DNA from: Druceiella hillmani | Lineage: Eukaryota; Arthropoda; Insecta; Lepidoptera; Hepialidae | Length of the DNA stretch: 64,000 nt | Assembly: GCA_039881145.1 (NCBI GenBank) | Contig: JAYKKI010000133.1 | Span: 1,506,501 to 1,570,500, forward strand | Direction: 5' to 3' | Shown here: one piece after another, positions 11,900-24,228 of the stretch | Layout of the letters: each line of letters opens with the position of its first letter | Position numbering within the stretch: the stretch's first letter is position 1 | The notes under the pieces: generated by a model | Told to the model about the DNA's origin: nothing | Databases searched by the model: none | What the model saw: the letters and a program-made list of their open reading frames with translations, nothing else | Program-made: the position numbers and the translations under genes

Positions 11900-12707
11900 A
11901 TGTGGCTCTCTCTATTTTTAGAACTGCGAAAGTCAAAATTGTGAACAAAAAAACAGTGTGACTAGAAACATAAAATATGACCTTAATATTTTTGAAAAGT
12001 TAAATAGAAAGACTAAACACCCTTAAATATTTGTATTAAGTATGTAAGAAATACTCGTAATGTGAATTTGATTTGTACTTGAAGGTTTTCATTAGTACCT
12101 AAAGGTACATTTACAAAATGTTCTCGTTTAAATGGAATTTTCCTTCTTTGCTCTCTATGTTTATAATAACCATACCTGGTAATTATTACAAAAAGCTATT
12201 TTGCACCTTACTTTTCTTCTGAACCCTGCTATTTGCAATGTTCCATATTTTTTTAAACAAACAAAAGAAATACTCAAATATTTTTTCAACAGAACTGAAA
12301 GTCTCAAATTTTATTTACATAATATTTACCATATCATATAAAACAATATCTCACTTAATTATATAAACGTTACATATGATTACTTCCAAAGCATAAGCAA
12401 ACACTGACTCAGTGAAACTTTTGCATTTTGTATTCATTGCTTTTTAATATTTTTATAAAACTGTATATTTCTACTTATGGTTTAGATTTTTTAAGAGTAA
12501 TATTTTGGTATAAATGATAACAAATAAATAAATCACTTTGGTGTAAATTTTGTTTTAAAATAACGCCTTAAAATTTATTCAAGGAAGTGGATATTTTACG
12601 CTACGACTAAAGATACACTACAGATGCTACGCTAAAAGTGACGGTAAAATTAACCAAAATTTTTATGTTGATATTATATATTATCTTTAAAATGTGTTTA
12701 ATTACAA
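11900..12707. other. no gene recognised
   Basis: AT-rich unique sequence. No supported feature. Confidence 0.5.
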
Positions 12708-12711
12708 TATG

Positions 12712-12765
<54 letters not shown>

Positions 12766-12791
12766 CACATATATATGTATGTGTGTGTGTA
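12708..12791. repeat. (TA)n microsatellite with short TG tail
   Basis: About 84 bp of alternating TA, ending in catatatatgtatgtgtgtg. The 90-codon plus frame through it (12638-12910) is an Ile-Tyr artefact. Confidence 0.96.
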
Positions 12792-13020
12792 CGATTAATT
12801 ATATGATTTTTTTTAGTTTATCTAATTATATTTGTACTACATATTTGGCACAAATTATTAGCTTTATCGATTCAGGAACTTTTTTAAATTTCCAGCCACA
12901 TTTCTTTTAATGACTAAATAGAATTCATTTTTATATGTTTTGTTTCAATATTTGAAACGATGGTACTTTTCAAAATACAAAACAATTCCTGGATACAAAA
13001 CTAATACAACTTCATTAAAA

Positions 13021-13250
13021 TATTCAAAATCACATTTTCAATCCAACCACGTTAACTTTTTGCGAATTTTCCGTAAAAATCTCATTCCGGCGAGCGTCCA
13101 AATTACTTTCACTCTTTCTCGCCATATCCAATAATCACTTCGGTACGTAATTGTTATCGTAAGTAAATTATATAAAGTCAAAATTAACTTTTGTTTTTTA
13201 AACAATCTTTGAATTTTTTTATTGCAACATAATATTGATTTCACAATAAT
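13021..13250 (+). repeat. second copy of the 8-kb satellite-bearing repeat (single unit)
   Basis: Matches 8011-8240 in order: caatccaa.cac, tttttgcgaattttcc, tctcatt, then tcacttcggtacgtaattgt and aaattatataaagtcaaaat. It carries one unit where the 8-kb copy has four. The overlapping opposite-strand 60-90 codon frames have no recognisable content. Confidence 0.75.
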
Positions 13251-13819
13251 TAAAATAGATGAGTTAATCTCGCGCTCGGTTAATATGTTTTTGTTAAACT
13301 GTTGATGCAAGTTTCCTGTAAATAATTTAGTCTCCCACCTTCAGATTTATGTGTTTAAAAAACAGGGATCAAAATATTAAAAACAGGTGAGATGTAAAAT
13401 TATCTTAATACATTCACATCCTATACATTAATGTCAATAGATAAGCCTTAAACTAAAATTGTTTTATTAACCAAATGTTTTTAAACCAAATTTGTCAAAC
13501 ATTCTGCTTCAGATGATATATCATACATGTTATTCTATTTTTTAACCCCTATTCCCAAAAAATAAAAATTTCTGAATACATTTTGACTAAAATATCCAAT
13601 TAATTTTGTTGCCAGTGTCAAATATTATAAAATATAAAGACAATTATTTGACACCTTATTGCACATGCTTGGCACGCCTTTTGACAAAATTGTAGTTCGT
13701 TAAACAATTACAACATAATTAAAGAAATATCTACTAAAACTTAAAAAAATTTACTTTCACTTAAATTAATTTTTTAATTACTTTATAAAATTCTAAACAA
13801 TTCACACAAAATTTCTTAC
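13251..13819. other. no gene recognised
   Basis: AT-rich unique sequence. Confidence 0.5.
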
Positions 13820-13868
13820 CTCCAGGGTAGATTCGCAGAATTGTCCACCCTTGTTTTCGGTTTAAGTC
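13820..13868 (-). CDS. candidate 49-nt internal exon (unproven)
   Basis: On the minus strand a short GC-richer block (about half G+C in AT-rich surroundings) is bounded by good splice signals. Upstream is a T-rich run ending gttttcag; downstream is ggag followed by gtaagaaatt. Two of the three frames are open. One reads DLNRKQGWTILRIYPG, the other LKPKTRVDNSANLPW. I do not recognise either as a known protein. If real, this would place at least part of the window inside a large minus-strand gene with long introns. It could equally be a chance match or part of an unknown repeat. Confidence 0.3.
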
Positions 13869-14288
13869 CTGAAAACCTAAACATACATCAAATTCCTAAA
13901 CATCGTTCGCGCTTTTATGAACATTCCTTTACCGGTAATACCCTTAAGTAGTAAAATTTACTAGACCCTAACACCAAAAATTCACCGTCCATAAGCGGCT
14001 TCAAAAGTTGTCTGTAAAAATTATTCTTCTCCTACTTAATCCGTCCCATTTTTCGTCCACCCACATCCTGTTTTCCTTCATGTTTCTTAATTTTTCTCGT
14101 TTCTTCTCGACATGTGAAATTTAGACAGTTTCTTTATAATCATTATTTTTTAAATATCGCATTAAAGACAAAATTAATAAATAAAGAAGCTGTAGGCCAA
14201 AAACCACCTTACCATAATCTTAGATGTATCGAACAAAGAAATAGGGCATACAGCGGGAACTTCAATTTTAAAATTTATATACACCTCA

Positions 14289-14330
14289 ATGTGTACGGAA
14301 TCCTTTTAGTGCGAGCTCTGCTCGTGCCAT
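14289..14330 (+). repeat. tail fragment of the dispersed repeat
   Basis: gtgtacggaatcctttt followed by agtgcgagctctgctcgtgc matches the tail 'tgtacggaa...cgagtc.gactcgcac' seen at 19228-19283 and 40752-40800. Only the last ~40 bp are recognisable. Confidence 0.6.
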
Positions 14331-14757
14331 TTATTTATTAAATTAGAACATTTTAATTTCTTTTTTCTCTTTTGCCTAATATTTGCGGTCTGCTTATAAC
14401 TAAAAAATCGTACAAGTCTATGCCGTACTTTCAAAATGAGTATTCCGTGCTACCAGCCCCCATTTAAATTATTAACAATAATGCCTTCCGCCCATCTGCC
14501 GGTAGCACGCCACTTCGATCCGACGTCGAAGACAACAGTATTATGTCAAATTGCTTATTCGTAGATTAAACATTCTGAACATATACGTTGTTCACAATTT
14601 TGGAAAAAAATGACAAAATATTTTCATTATATAGTGAAAAATATTTTTTGCCGAAAAGTTTTTTATAAAATCAAAGATTGAGTAGTTACAAGGAAATAAA
14701 AATTTAAACTGCTAACAAATATGGATTCTTCTAGAATATACAAACTCTAATAATTTT
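14331..14757. other. no gene; small GC-rich patch at 14440-14545
   Basis: The stretch with catctgccggtagcacgcca and a palindromic gacgtc is richer in G+C than its surroundings and has no recognisable product. The remainder is AT-rich. Confidence 0.35.
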
Positions 14758-14782
14758 GATTCAACCTGGTGTAGGTTGAATC
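14758..14782. repeat. perfect hairpin, 10-bp arms, 5-nt loop
   Basis: gattcaacct, loop ggtgt, aggttgaatc. Confidence 0.85.
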
Positions 14783-15029
14783 AAACCAAATCTCAATATT
14801 AATTTTTTTTTCACGCGTTTTAGACCAAATCTATAAAAATAGGGGTGGGGGGATATCAAATTTTAAGCATTATCCGCGAAAATTTTTGAAAAACGTCTTA
14901 CACAATGTTAAATTTACGTTTCAGTAAATTTTAATTTCACACCTTACAGGATCCTCTTGAAAATAATTTTTGTATATCCCTATTTACCCATTAAAGTTAA
15001 ATCACCAAAATTCAAATTTTACTCCTTAT

Positions 15030-15315
15030 GCTTAGCACCTGTAATAGGGTTACGAGCTCTGTTGTGCGATCTGTCATGCTCGTTAGGGATAGATGCTTTT
15101 AATTTGTGGCTTGTCGCGCTTGCGAGCAGCACCGATCGACCGTCAACCTCAAAAGATTCGAGTCGTACTCACTGACAAATACAGCGACGTTCGCGAATTA
15201 TCATTGTTTAATCAGTTGTTCGTGACAACTTCCTAGAACTTATCAAAATTATTATCATTGTGCCAGTGCATCTGCCATCCAAAACCTGGACGAGAGGAGC
15301 CGACCACGAGGTAAA
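15030..15315 (+). promoter_or_regulatory. GC-richer island, possible 5' exon or promoter (unproven)
   Basis: This 280-bp block stands out in composition. It contains an arthropod initiator-like tcagttg at about 15211. It ends with gagccgaccacgag immediately followed by gtaaaaaag, which could serve as a 5' splice site. A cgagtcgtactcactga motif at about 15160 resembles the dispersed-repeat tail, so part of the block may be transposon-derived. The 72-codon frame at 14957-15175 has no recognised domain. Both a regulatory and a repeat origin remain open. Confidence 0.3.
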
Positions 15316-18300
15316 AAAGTCAGTAGATTGTATTTACCTTTAGTTAGGTATAGCAGATTACATATTGTGTACATATTTGAATTATGAAAATCTTATTAGG
15401 AATAAGTAAATATAGTCGAATAAATATTTAGGCTATTTACCACACTCACATATGAGTAAAATTTATAATTTTTTTGTCTGATACTTTTCGAGAAAATTGC
15501 CTGTGACGTTGGTAACGACGGACATTGAAGGGATTTCATAAGTGTTTCGTACTGACAATTTTGCAACGTATCACTAAAAACTAATACAAATGAGAAATAA
15601 TACAGAAAAAAATATTTCAAAATTTTTAATAATACAGAAAATTAAATGTACACATTTCAACCTACTTTTCATTTTATCATCTTTATTTCACTCACACCAA
15701 TGAAAATTTTACGCTTTGCCGTACTCATACTTAACAAAAAACGTACCCTTATCTAAATTTATTTTAATATCTGATCACTCCAAAAAACGTGTATATTTTA
15801 CTGTAAACTAAAAAACCACATAAAGTGAAATGGGATCAAATAAAACACAAAAAATTATGCCATTCTAAATGCTCCATTTAACTGTTTGTGACTACGTACA
15901 CCAGAAGAAATGAAAACAAGGCCCCAATAACTCAAATTATTTCACAGTTGCAATAAAATAATTCGTAATAAAGTTATCATTCTGACAAATCGTAATGTCG
16001 TAAAAACACGATAAAAAATGTACGATAAACTGAAACTAAAATTCGATAAGACGAAATAGTCACAATAAGTTAATTGTTTAGTTTTTCCACTTATTTTCAC
16101 TGCATTTATGTATAAACACCAATAAATCTGTTTCCCAATTTTCTGAAGTGTTCCTTGTTAATATTTTTATTTTCGGTTTACTTGTTTCTAGAGGAATTTG
16201 ATATATTTTTTTAAGTCAATAATTTATCTTTTCAGAAATTCCTTTTCCAATAAATTAAATTTATTAACTAAACCAATTGTTAGTCAACATAAAACTCTCA
16301 CCAGAATCCACTGCGGACACTGTGGAACACCGTATGGAAATCTGTGGCTGAAGTCAATATTTTCAATATTGATTCATTATTCCTGAAAATTTATTCTGAA
16401 TTTTTTCAGTGCTTAATTTTTATATTTCCTCGTACACTATAATTTCCAAAATTTGCTTCCATATAATAAGATACTGATTTTCACCTATACCTATTCAATT
16501 TAATCGCAATGCATACCTCCTCCAGATGAAATTTCCAATAAAATCACGATGATGACTTATCATTTTGCACACAATTATGATGAACCAATTTTGCAAATAT
16601 AAGCATGATGTGTCAGAACTGCACAAAAGTCCTCAACCTGGGGCACCAATTTCTTTTTTAACGTTTAAACTGCCGCAGATTGAATGCCTGTAGAAGATGT
16701 AAACAAATACACTCGGGCATATTTTCGATTCTCTTGCAATATATTCCTTGTTCTTGCTAATTTTCTTGCTATAATAAATTGAAAATTTATAAGACTTGTA
16801 ACATGTTCAATGTCATTACTGGTTATCTTTTAGTCAAATAATTTGGCTTTAGTCGTTGTTACTTGACGATATCAATTGTGAAATAGTATCCTAGAAGTAT
16901 AGAGTTCAAATCCTTTAGGAAGGAAACAATTTTCTTTTTATTTCTAATTTCAATTGAAGAATAAAATTAGCAATTTTATTCTATAGACTACAATAATTTC
17001 GCTATCCAAAATTGGCATAAAACTGCAGGTATTTCATAATTGTTATTTCATAATTGATTTTCATGTATTTGACTTCATTTTTTCAATTAAGCAAATCAAA
17101 TATGTAATATATGGTTTTAAGACTGTGAAGAATATTTTGCTTAAAAATAACATCTCCAATTGGTATTACCTACAACAGTAATGACAGAGTAAATATCCTA
17201 TGTAAAATAGACTTCCTTATCTTCATATTTGAGGAAATAAGGTATTATCACCATCGAAATTCAACCCAAGTTTTTAATTTTTCATAGGTATATTATTTAG
17301 TACAGAGTCTAGTTTTGTAAGGGAGAAATAAACACTATATTTTTAACTACTTAATTTGATAATTAGTCAATTCAAAAGCCCACAGTACATTTACATTTTC
17401 AAAGTGTATCCTTCCAGAAACAAATCGCAATTAATAATACCCTTGCCAATCCACCATTGGCTCAACAGTATTGAGCTCAAGTTTGGATAATAAAATTCTT
17501 GTTAAGCTATTGACGTTTTCCTATGCGATTAACATGTACAATTTTTAAATATTGTCATCGAGAATTATTAATTAAAGTTATGTGTTAAAATTGAAAAATA
17601 CTGACCTACATAATATCATAAACTTTTCGTACTTGAAATAAATTTTAATTCATTTTCTTTGATACAAAATACTTGAAAACTTGGCGTTAACTATCATTCA
17701 TCGAGCACATTTAAAAAAGTTAAATTTATCTTGTATTCAGGACAAAATTTTCAAAAAAGTCCCAAACTCGTTGTTAAAGGTTTCTGTTACTTTATACTAT
17801 ACTTTTTACTTCATACTGTGTTTAGTTTTCACTATCCCTTCGTATTTTAATCAAGATCATTTAGAAAATCTAAAGGAGATTTCTCGTTGATCGTTGGAAG
17901 TCTGAGAAGCTCCTTATTATTAAATAGAGACAGTATTTGAGCACCCATCTATATTTTATCATTAACCATAACGCGATACTGGTATTAAAATAAAAAAATA
18001 AAAATAAATCCTTAAAATAACACCGAGTGGTTAAAAGTAATAAGTGTTAACCAATATTATCTTCGTATCAATACTCATAATAAAACTATCATAAACACGA
18101 AACGCAAAATTTAAGCAAAAATCAGATAGACCAGAGCAAATTCCTGTTTATATATGCAAGTTAGCGTTTGACAAATCATCAATCCTCATTGTGTTCGAGA
18201 AAATGGATACTTAAAGTATAATAAATACCATATAAGTGAGCTCTGAACAAACTATGGGCTCTGATATTGAACGAAACTCATAAATTATTCGATAGTTTGA

Positions 18301-18776
18301 CAAGAATGCCTCTTACTATAGATCTATATATATAAACCAGAATGTGTTAGTTTAAAACAAATCGATAGCTTAAATGACGCAATGGCACAGGTGTGAAGAG
18401 CGAGTAAAGTGTAAGGTGAATGGGCCGAATAAAGCTTACAGCATGGCCGTGAAACTCAAATTTATTAGAGACCTAACTACTTGGTAATAGTTACGTCTTT
18501 TGGCTAAATGTGTATATGAAGGTAAGGTTAAAGTCTAATAACTTTGCCCATAAATCAAAGGGTATTATAGCTCTGGTATCCAGTCTCTGATATAGGTTTA
18601 TAAACCAGATTTTACAGTGAATTGAAATATTATCGTCGTTTTTCTAGTAATAAAAACTCCAGCATGGTAGAATGTTTCGTACTAACTTAAGATCAGCTAA
18701 GTTTTTTTCAATTATCTAAAAAAATATTGCAGATTTTTACAAAACCTATTATTTACGTGAGCACATTTGCATATTT
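15316..18776. other. no gene recognised (AT-rich unique sequence)
   Basis: About 3.5 kb without supported genes. Minor hairpins are present, such as gaataaaatt-agc-aattttattc at 16959-16981. The 60-75 codon frames at 15396, 16198 and 17681 show only AT-driven residues. Confidence 0.5.
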
Positions 18777-19283
18777 TAGGGTTCCATACCTCAAAAGGAA
18801 AAAAAAACAAACCCTTAAAAATCACTTCGTTTTCCGTCTGTCGGCCTATCAATTTTCTCAGGAACGCGTGAAGGTGTCAAATTGAAATTAATATAAAACT
18901 AGATTTTCGATCCCCTGTAGTAGTAAAGAACCCCAAAAATACAACTATTTAAAGCCCATATTTTGATACTCGCAAATAAACCAAAAACTACAAGAAACTT
19001 TCCGTTGACCTAGAAACATTAAATTTAGCAAGGTGTAAGGTTTAACAACACAAGGGAACAAATAAATTCGAATATTTCTAATTGGCAGTTACATCATAAA
19101 TTTTTTTTTTCTTGTTAAATATGCGCCAGGAAAAGATATAGTAGCAACATATTTTATTTGTAAAATTTTAGATTTTGTAAATAGTATAATAGAAATACAA
19201 TGTACGAATAAATATTCATAACTGCCTAAATTTGTACGGAATACTTGTAGGGCGGGTTCTACTAATGCTTCACAGGTTTTTTT
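18777..19283 (+). repeat. dispersed repeat copy, near full length (copy A)
   Basis: Begins agggttccatacctcaaaa, followed by a ccgtctgtcgg stretch. It ends actgcctaaatttgtacgga ... gcttcacaggttttttta. The tail aligns block by block with 40739-40800. The middle blocks (ctcgcaaataaa.caaaa, tttccgttg.cctag, aaatt.(a/g)gcaag) also match 40341-40800, giving an element of about 460-510 bp. There is no open frame, which fits a non-autonomous transposon relic. Confidence 0.8.
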
Positions 19284-19468
19284 ATTTATTGCTACCTACC
19301 TAAAGGATGTGTAAACTTAAGTAAATATTCGCTTTTGGGATAAGTTTATTTTAATATATTATAAGGCATTGGAAGTAAAAGAAAAGTGTTCGAATTCAGA
19401 TACATTCGAATCATATAATGTAATATAAAAAGTAAACTAAAATTTTTGACGAATTGTTTAAGTCTTTA

Positions 19469-19490
19469 AGCAAAGCCTCGGGGCTTTGCT
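19469..19490. repeat. perfect GC-rich hairpin, 9-bp arms, 4-nt loop
   Basis: agcaaagcc, loop tcgg, ggctttgct. Unusually G+C-rich for this window. Confidence 0.85.
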
Positions 19491-19558
19491 ATATTTAAAA
19501 TTAACACAACTAGATTTTACGATAACATTCATCTTTTCAATATTAATGAAAAATATTT

Positions 19559-20066
19559 TTAGGATTCTAAACTACAAAAGGAAAAACGGAAACCTTATTT
19601 ACTTACATGGCCGTCTGTCAGTGTCAAACTGCTTAACGTAGGAATTGAAAAGATGATATTTTAGTGAACTTGGATATTTACGAAAAAAAATACTTTGAGA
19701 CGTACGTACTGCTTTAAGCAATTTGAAAAATTTTCATAAGCGTGTTATTGTTTTACTAATGTAGTACGTTGAAGTGCGTTGAAGTGTCTGTGTAATATGT
19801 AATCTTAAAAATCTGTGTAATATGTAATTTTGTAAAATATGTAATCTCTTCGCAATTCTTTGCTTTCATTTACATTTCTTAGGTATCAAAATATAATAAT
19901 TTGAATATTTGTTAAAAAAACTAAATTACGCATGCCATATTTTACTACAAAATTTTTGTAGCTTTATCAAAAAATATAAACTTTTTTAAATTTCTCTATA
20001 TATTTTTTTTTGTAAATATCCAAATTCACCTACGGATCAGCTTTTCAAAGCAAAATATCATTTCAA
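19559..20066 (+). repeat. dispersed repeat relative (copy B) with internal inverted arms
   Basis: Starts aggattctaaactacaaaag and has a ggccgtctgtcagtg stretch, like copy A. Inside, 19647-19691 and 20001-20046 form an imperfect inverted repeat sharing the block tggatatttac followed by a poly-A run. Between the arms lies AT-rich DNA. Confidence 0.6.
19761..19846 (+). repeat. short tandem motifs: gttgaagtgc and tgtgtaatatgtaat
   Basis: gttgaagtg occurs twice. It is followed by two copies of tctgtgtaatatgtaat and one partial copy. Confidence 0.75.
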
Positions 20067-20100
20067 TGTTTAATGCTCTTCCAAACATCAGCACGATATT

Positions 20101-20613
20101 GATGCAAGCGTATAATAAGTGTTTACCTAGCTCGGATAGAACAGAACTTTTGTTAGTTTATCAAAATTTGTGTAGTTCTCTATAAGTTATTTATGAAAAT
20201 TCTTTTCTGGTTATAGATTGTACTAAACTAGTATTAAGGTGCGCCTCTTGTGTGCTTTGTAACTATGTCTAATGTTTGATGGAACTTTTATATTTAATTA
20301 AGTTCTTCTACCTAACTGAAACTTTTACTTTTCTTAAAGCAGTTAAGTTGCGTCATTAATATGGATTAAACTGAAATATGGCACTGATGAGCAAAATTAT
20401 GAAATTGGGCGTAGTAATGAACCATATTAACTCGCACACATCTCAATAGTTAACACTCAGAAATATTGATATGAAAATTGTAGTAGAGCTATTAAATATG
20501 GAACATTTTTTTTAAATCATTTGTAGGTATTTTTTTAATTGGCTAGTCATAAGCGCCACAAAAATATTTCCTTATATTGTTAAATATTTACGTCGCTGTT
20601 AAGTTTATATAAT
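20101..20613. other. no gene recognised
   Basis: AT-rich sequence between repeat copies. Confidence 0.45.
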
Positions 20614-20925
20614 TGAAGACATATGATAAATAATTTATCCTGAAACGAGATTTGTTACTTTTAAATAAAAGAATTTCACGTCAAAAGATGTACGAGGTGC
20701 GTTTTCATTTTTTTTAAATTTATGCACATAATTATTTTGGGTAATTTTTAAGGATTCACTGCACTCTTAAATCCTTATCAGACATGACTTATGTTAAATA
20801 ATTTATCTTCAAGCAGGTATTTTTTTAAAATATAATAATCTCTCTTCAAATTGTGTATGAGGTGTGGTTTTAGTCTCTTTATAATATGATACATTAAATT
20901 GTAATATTAAAAATAACAGATTTAC
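20614..20925 (+). repeat. two diverged direct repeats, ~168-bp period
   Basis: gacatatgataaataattta (20617) and gacttatgttaaataattta (20785) each begin a block. Each block then carries a T-rich section and a tgta(c/t)gaggtg(c/t)g motif at matching spacing. Divergence is substantial. Confidence 0.65.
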
Positions 20926-21050
20926 TTATCACGCACGAAAAATATTTCTCATACTCTATAGCATTACTTTAAAACTTAGTATAATTGACTAAAACTTATG
21001 CTCATATAGTTCACAATATAAATCTTAAATTATAAGTGACTAAAAAATGA

Positions 21051-21100
21051 GTACGATACCCCCCGTGCGATTGACTTCGTCTCGCACTTCAACGGTGTCA
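21051..21100 (+). repeat. dispersed-repeat tail
   Basis: gtacgataccccccgtgcga then cttcgtctcgcacttc and aacggt match the canonical tail of the family (gtacggaacccccggtgcg...gactcgcacttg.ccggt) better than the other copies in the window. Confidence 0.65.
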
Positions 21101-21930
21101 TTTATTACTGTGAAAAGTTTATAAATAAATTGTTAAACATTTTGTTCGAAGTGTTTCACCAAACAAATAATACTAAATGATTATTAAACGATATGTTGAC
21201 GTCTGTTGCAACCATTTTTGCAAATATATCTTTGTATAATATACAAATGAAAAATAAAAAATGTAATTCGAAAGCAAGTAATAGAGTATATTAAAATATA
21301 GTGACATTATAAGAACATGTGGAACTTCTAATTTGCGAACAATTTTAATTAGCGAACAATGCGTACAATAAATATTTTTCAAATACTGCATAGCTGTAAT
21401 TGTATGGTTCATGAATCAACCAAGTATTAAACCAAAGGCTTTTGAACCGTTATTATCGCACACACAACGTCTTGGAAGATAGGGAAATTAACAATTAAAC
21501 TGAGAAACGATTAAAAGACGGGACATGTTTTCTTCTTTCTCGAATTATTAAATTAATTTTATAAATCTTACATTTTATAGGATAACTATAGCAATCAATT
21601 ATTTTTGTTTCCATATATATAATTACTTTTTTATAAGAAGAAAAAATATACTAAGATTTATCAAAACAATTAATTGTATATACGATTACTTATTACTTTT
21701 AGTATATTTGTACATAGCTTCGTTGGCATTGTTATTTCCATTTCATTTTATTTCATAATTATTAACTGGTGATAATCAGAACAAGTGTTTTCTTAGATAT
21801 AAAATTATTTTCCATTATTTATAATGTTTGCAAAGGCTTAAGTGGCGCGGAAAGACTTGAAAAAGTATTCCTCTTTATTTCTAATATCATTCAAATTGTA
21901 TGCATATTGCGCATATTTTTAAATTTTCTA
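21101..21930. other. no gene recognised
   Basis: AT-rich. The 79-codon minus frame at 21173-21412 has no domain. Confidence 0.45.
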
Positions 21931-22020
21931 TAATTAGTAAAACCTTAGTTAGTAATTAGTAAAACCTTAATTAGGTAATTAATAAATTAGTAAACCTTAA
22001 TTAATAATTAGTAAAACCTA
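21931..22020 (+). repeat. short tandem repeat of (taatta)gtaaaacctta
   Basis: Four irregular copies of attagtaaaaccttagtt-like units, 20-25 bp each. Confidence 0.85.
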
Positions 22021-23961
22021 ATCTTAACCGTATTGGCAAGAAGAAAATTAAAAAATGTTTCTCATGCTCATTTGACAAATGACAATGATTTGAATGAAAG
22101 ACTGTGTCTAAAATAAAAGTGTTTTGAGAACAAAAGATGCTTGAAAGAAATTTTCTACATTCGACCAAAAATTAACTTTTACGGTAATAACGGTAAGCGC
22201 AAATTTTGGATATCTTAAAATAACTCAAAATAACTAGAAAACTTTATTTAACCATCGGTTATTCTGAAAAGACCAAACGTTAATTTCAAATGAGTCCGGG
22301 AAGGTTGTTTGAGATTAGTTCGAGCGTAATACACGCCATTTGCGTGTCTGCATAATTTTATATGACGTGATTTAATTCAGTATATAAAGAAGGAAAATCA
22401 TCAACACAAAAAAATTTATTATAATTTTCTGTAACTTTTAAATTAGTATGCATGACGAATTTTCAATAGCTAATTTAGTGTCTAATTTAGTAAAATCTTC
22501 AATAGCTAGTCCACTTAAATGCATAGTAATTGTATAATAAAATCTCTGAAACACAGCAAGGGAAATATGCATATCTTTTTTTTTAAATCTGGGAAATTCA
22601 AAAGCAAAACGGCCACGAATATTTTTAAAAAGTTCCAAAACAATAAAATAATGTTTATACAAAAACGGACGAATTGTTTTAGTAAGCTTTCACGAATATA
22701 AACCGTTCATAAAGGAAAGCGCACTTGATCATTAGATGTCAAGTAAAAATTGTTGACAAATTCAGCAAAATCTTATTTAGTCAAGAAGAAAAATATAATA
22801 ATTAATTTGATATCCCAATCTATTTTACATATTAAGTATGATTATTGGCGGGTTTTACGAATCCAGAATGCTTTGTTGAAGAATGGAAAAGGTGTGAATA
22901 TCAGAATATAATGAGGAATCAAATTATGATATTTACTATACCTCAATAGAAACCACGTTATAGTTTATGGGAAGTCACCCTCCTTAACATTCCACTACCA
23001 ATATAGATGTAGCTCGATATGAATTAAAATTAACCTAGCTGAGTAGTCGCAGTAAATATTAATTTGTATTAGTGCAACTGGCGTGAAATTCATTACGTTA
23101 ATACATAAATATATATTTAATTACTAATCTTAAAACTTGTGTAATAAAATAGGCAATAATTAGACGCTTGATCAATACTTAGTCATCAATAAGGGTAAAT
23201 AAAGATAAAGAATAATAAACCATAAGGGAAAAGCAAGACAAAGACCGTTGGCAATTGGGCCACGAAACTTTCAAAGACATCACGTTCGTGCAATATTAAG
23301 TTATAAATCTAGTGAAAGATATAATTTAATTTCTAGAAATCTATCGTTAAAGACAAACAGCACATTAAGGTAGTTGTATTGTAAAACGCATTGTGTACCA
23401 ATTTCGCTGATTTTTTTATATTATTCAAACTATAAATATCTAACTTGTTTCAAAATTTAAAAATCATTCATCATTTAGTTTTGGTAAAAATCTCTCTCAA
23501 AAAACTGTACACTTAATGTTACTGGAAAAGAAGTGATTTCACCCCACTTAATTTGATTTAAAAAAAATTTCGAACGATTTACCTGATGAGCTAAGTCAAT
23601 TTAACATAAGAAAAAATATAATTTGAAATAAAACATTTCATAATAACTTTTGGATTCCACTATCACCCTAAAATCATTTTAAACATTTTCATTGTTTTTC
23701 GAGTTTGTGGAAACGTGTTTTTTATTACTTTTATTAAACAAACTCAGGCGACATCTTACATAAAAAAAATCACCTGTAGTGTTCTGGAACAAGATAGAAG
23801 CTTTCTTAAGTAACATTAAAATTCAATTTCCCAAATATATAAATAAAACCAAAAGTTGATAAATTTTTTAATCGTGAAAACTCATGCAAAAATCACCTGC
23901 TGACTTTCTATTTCCATCTTTTAATCATTCCTTTGTAAACTTATTATTTAAGTGAAATTCC
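22021..23961. other. no gene recognised
   Basis: AT-rich unique DNA. The overlapping opposite-strand frames at 22438-22701 are not supported by any motif. Confidence 0.5.
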
Positions 23962-24022
23962 TTTCAGTTAAATAATAACGTAAATAATACTTTTCAGTTA
24001 AACAATAAGTTTCAGTTAAATA
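23962..24022 (+). repeat. three copies of ttcagttaaa.aata
   Basis: The motif ttcagttaaa(t/c)aataa occurs three times within 60 bp, with unequal spacers. Confidence 0.8.
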
Positions 24023-24044
24023 TTGACCAAAAATAATAATTAAT

Positions 24045-24080
24045 CCATTATTATTCAAATTTTCATTTGAATAATAATGG
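24045..24080. repeat. perfect hairpin, 16-bp arms, 4-nt loop
   Basis: ccattattattcaaat, loop tttc, then the exact reverse complement. Confidence 0.93.
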
Positions 24081-24109
24081 AGATATTAAAAACTTAAAAA
24101 CCAGATATT

Positions 24110-24228
24110 GAAAACTTACAAACGCTACTGCGTACCAAGAAAACCGGCGCAGAGCTTATCAACTAAACAGCTCGATTCGTATCTCGTCCCAAAAGCTCAA
24201 AAAAATCCTTACGCCCAAACGGTCTACA
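24110..24228 (+). other. GC-richer block with open frame ending at a gtaagt (weak exon candidate)
   Basis: The block lacks stops in two plus frames and ends ctaca followed by gtaagttatt, a 5' splice-like sequence. One frame includes LSTKQLDSYLVPKAQKNPY. There is no convincing 3' splice site or start codon and I recognise no protein, so this is a weak candidate only. Confidence 0.2.
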
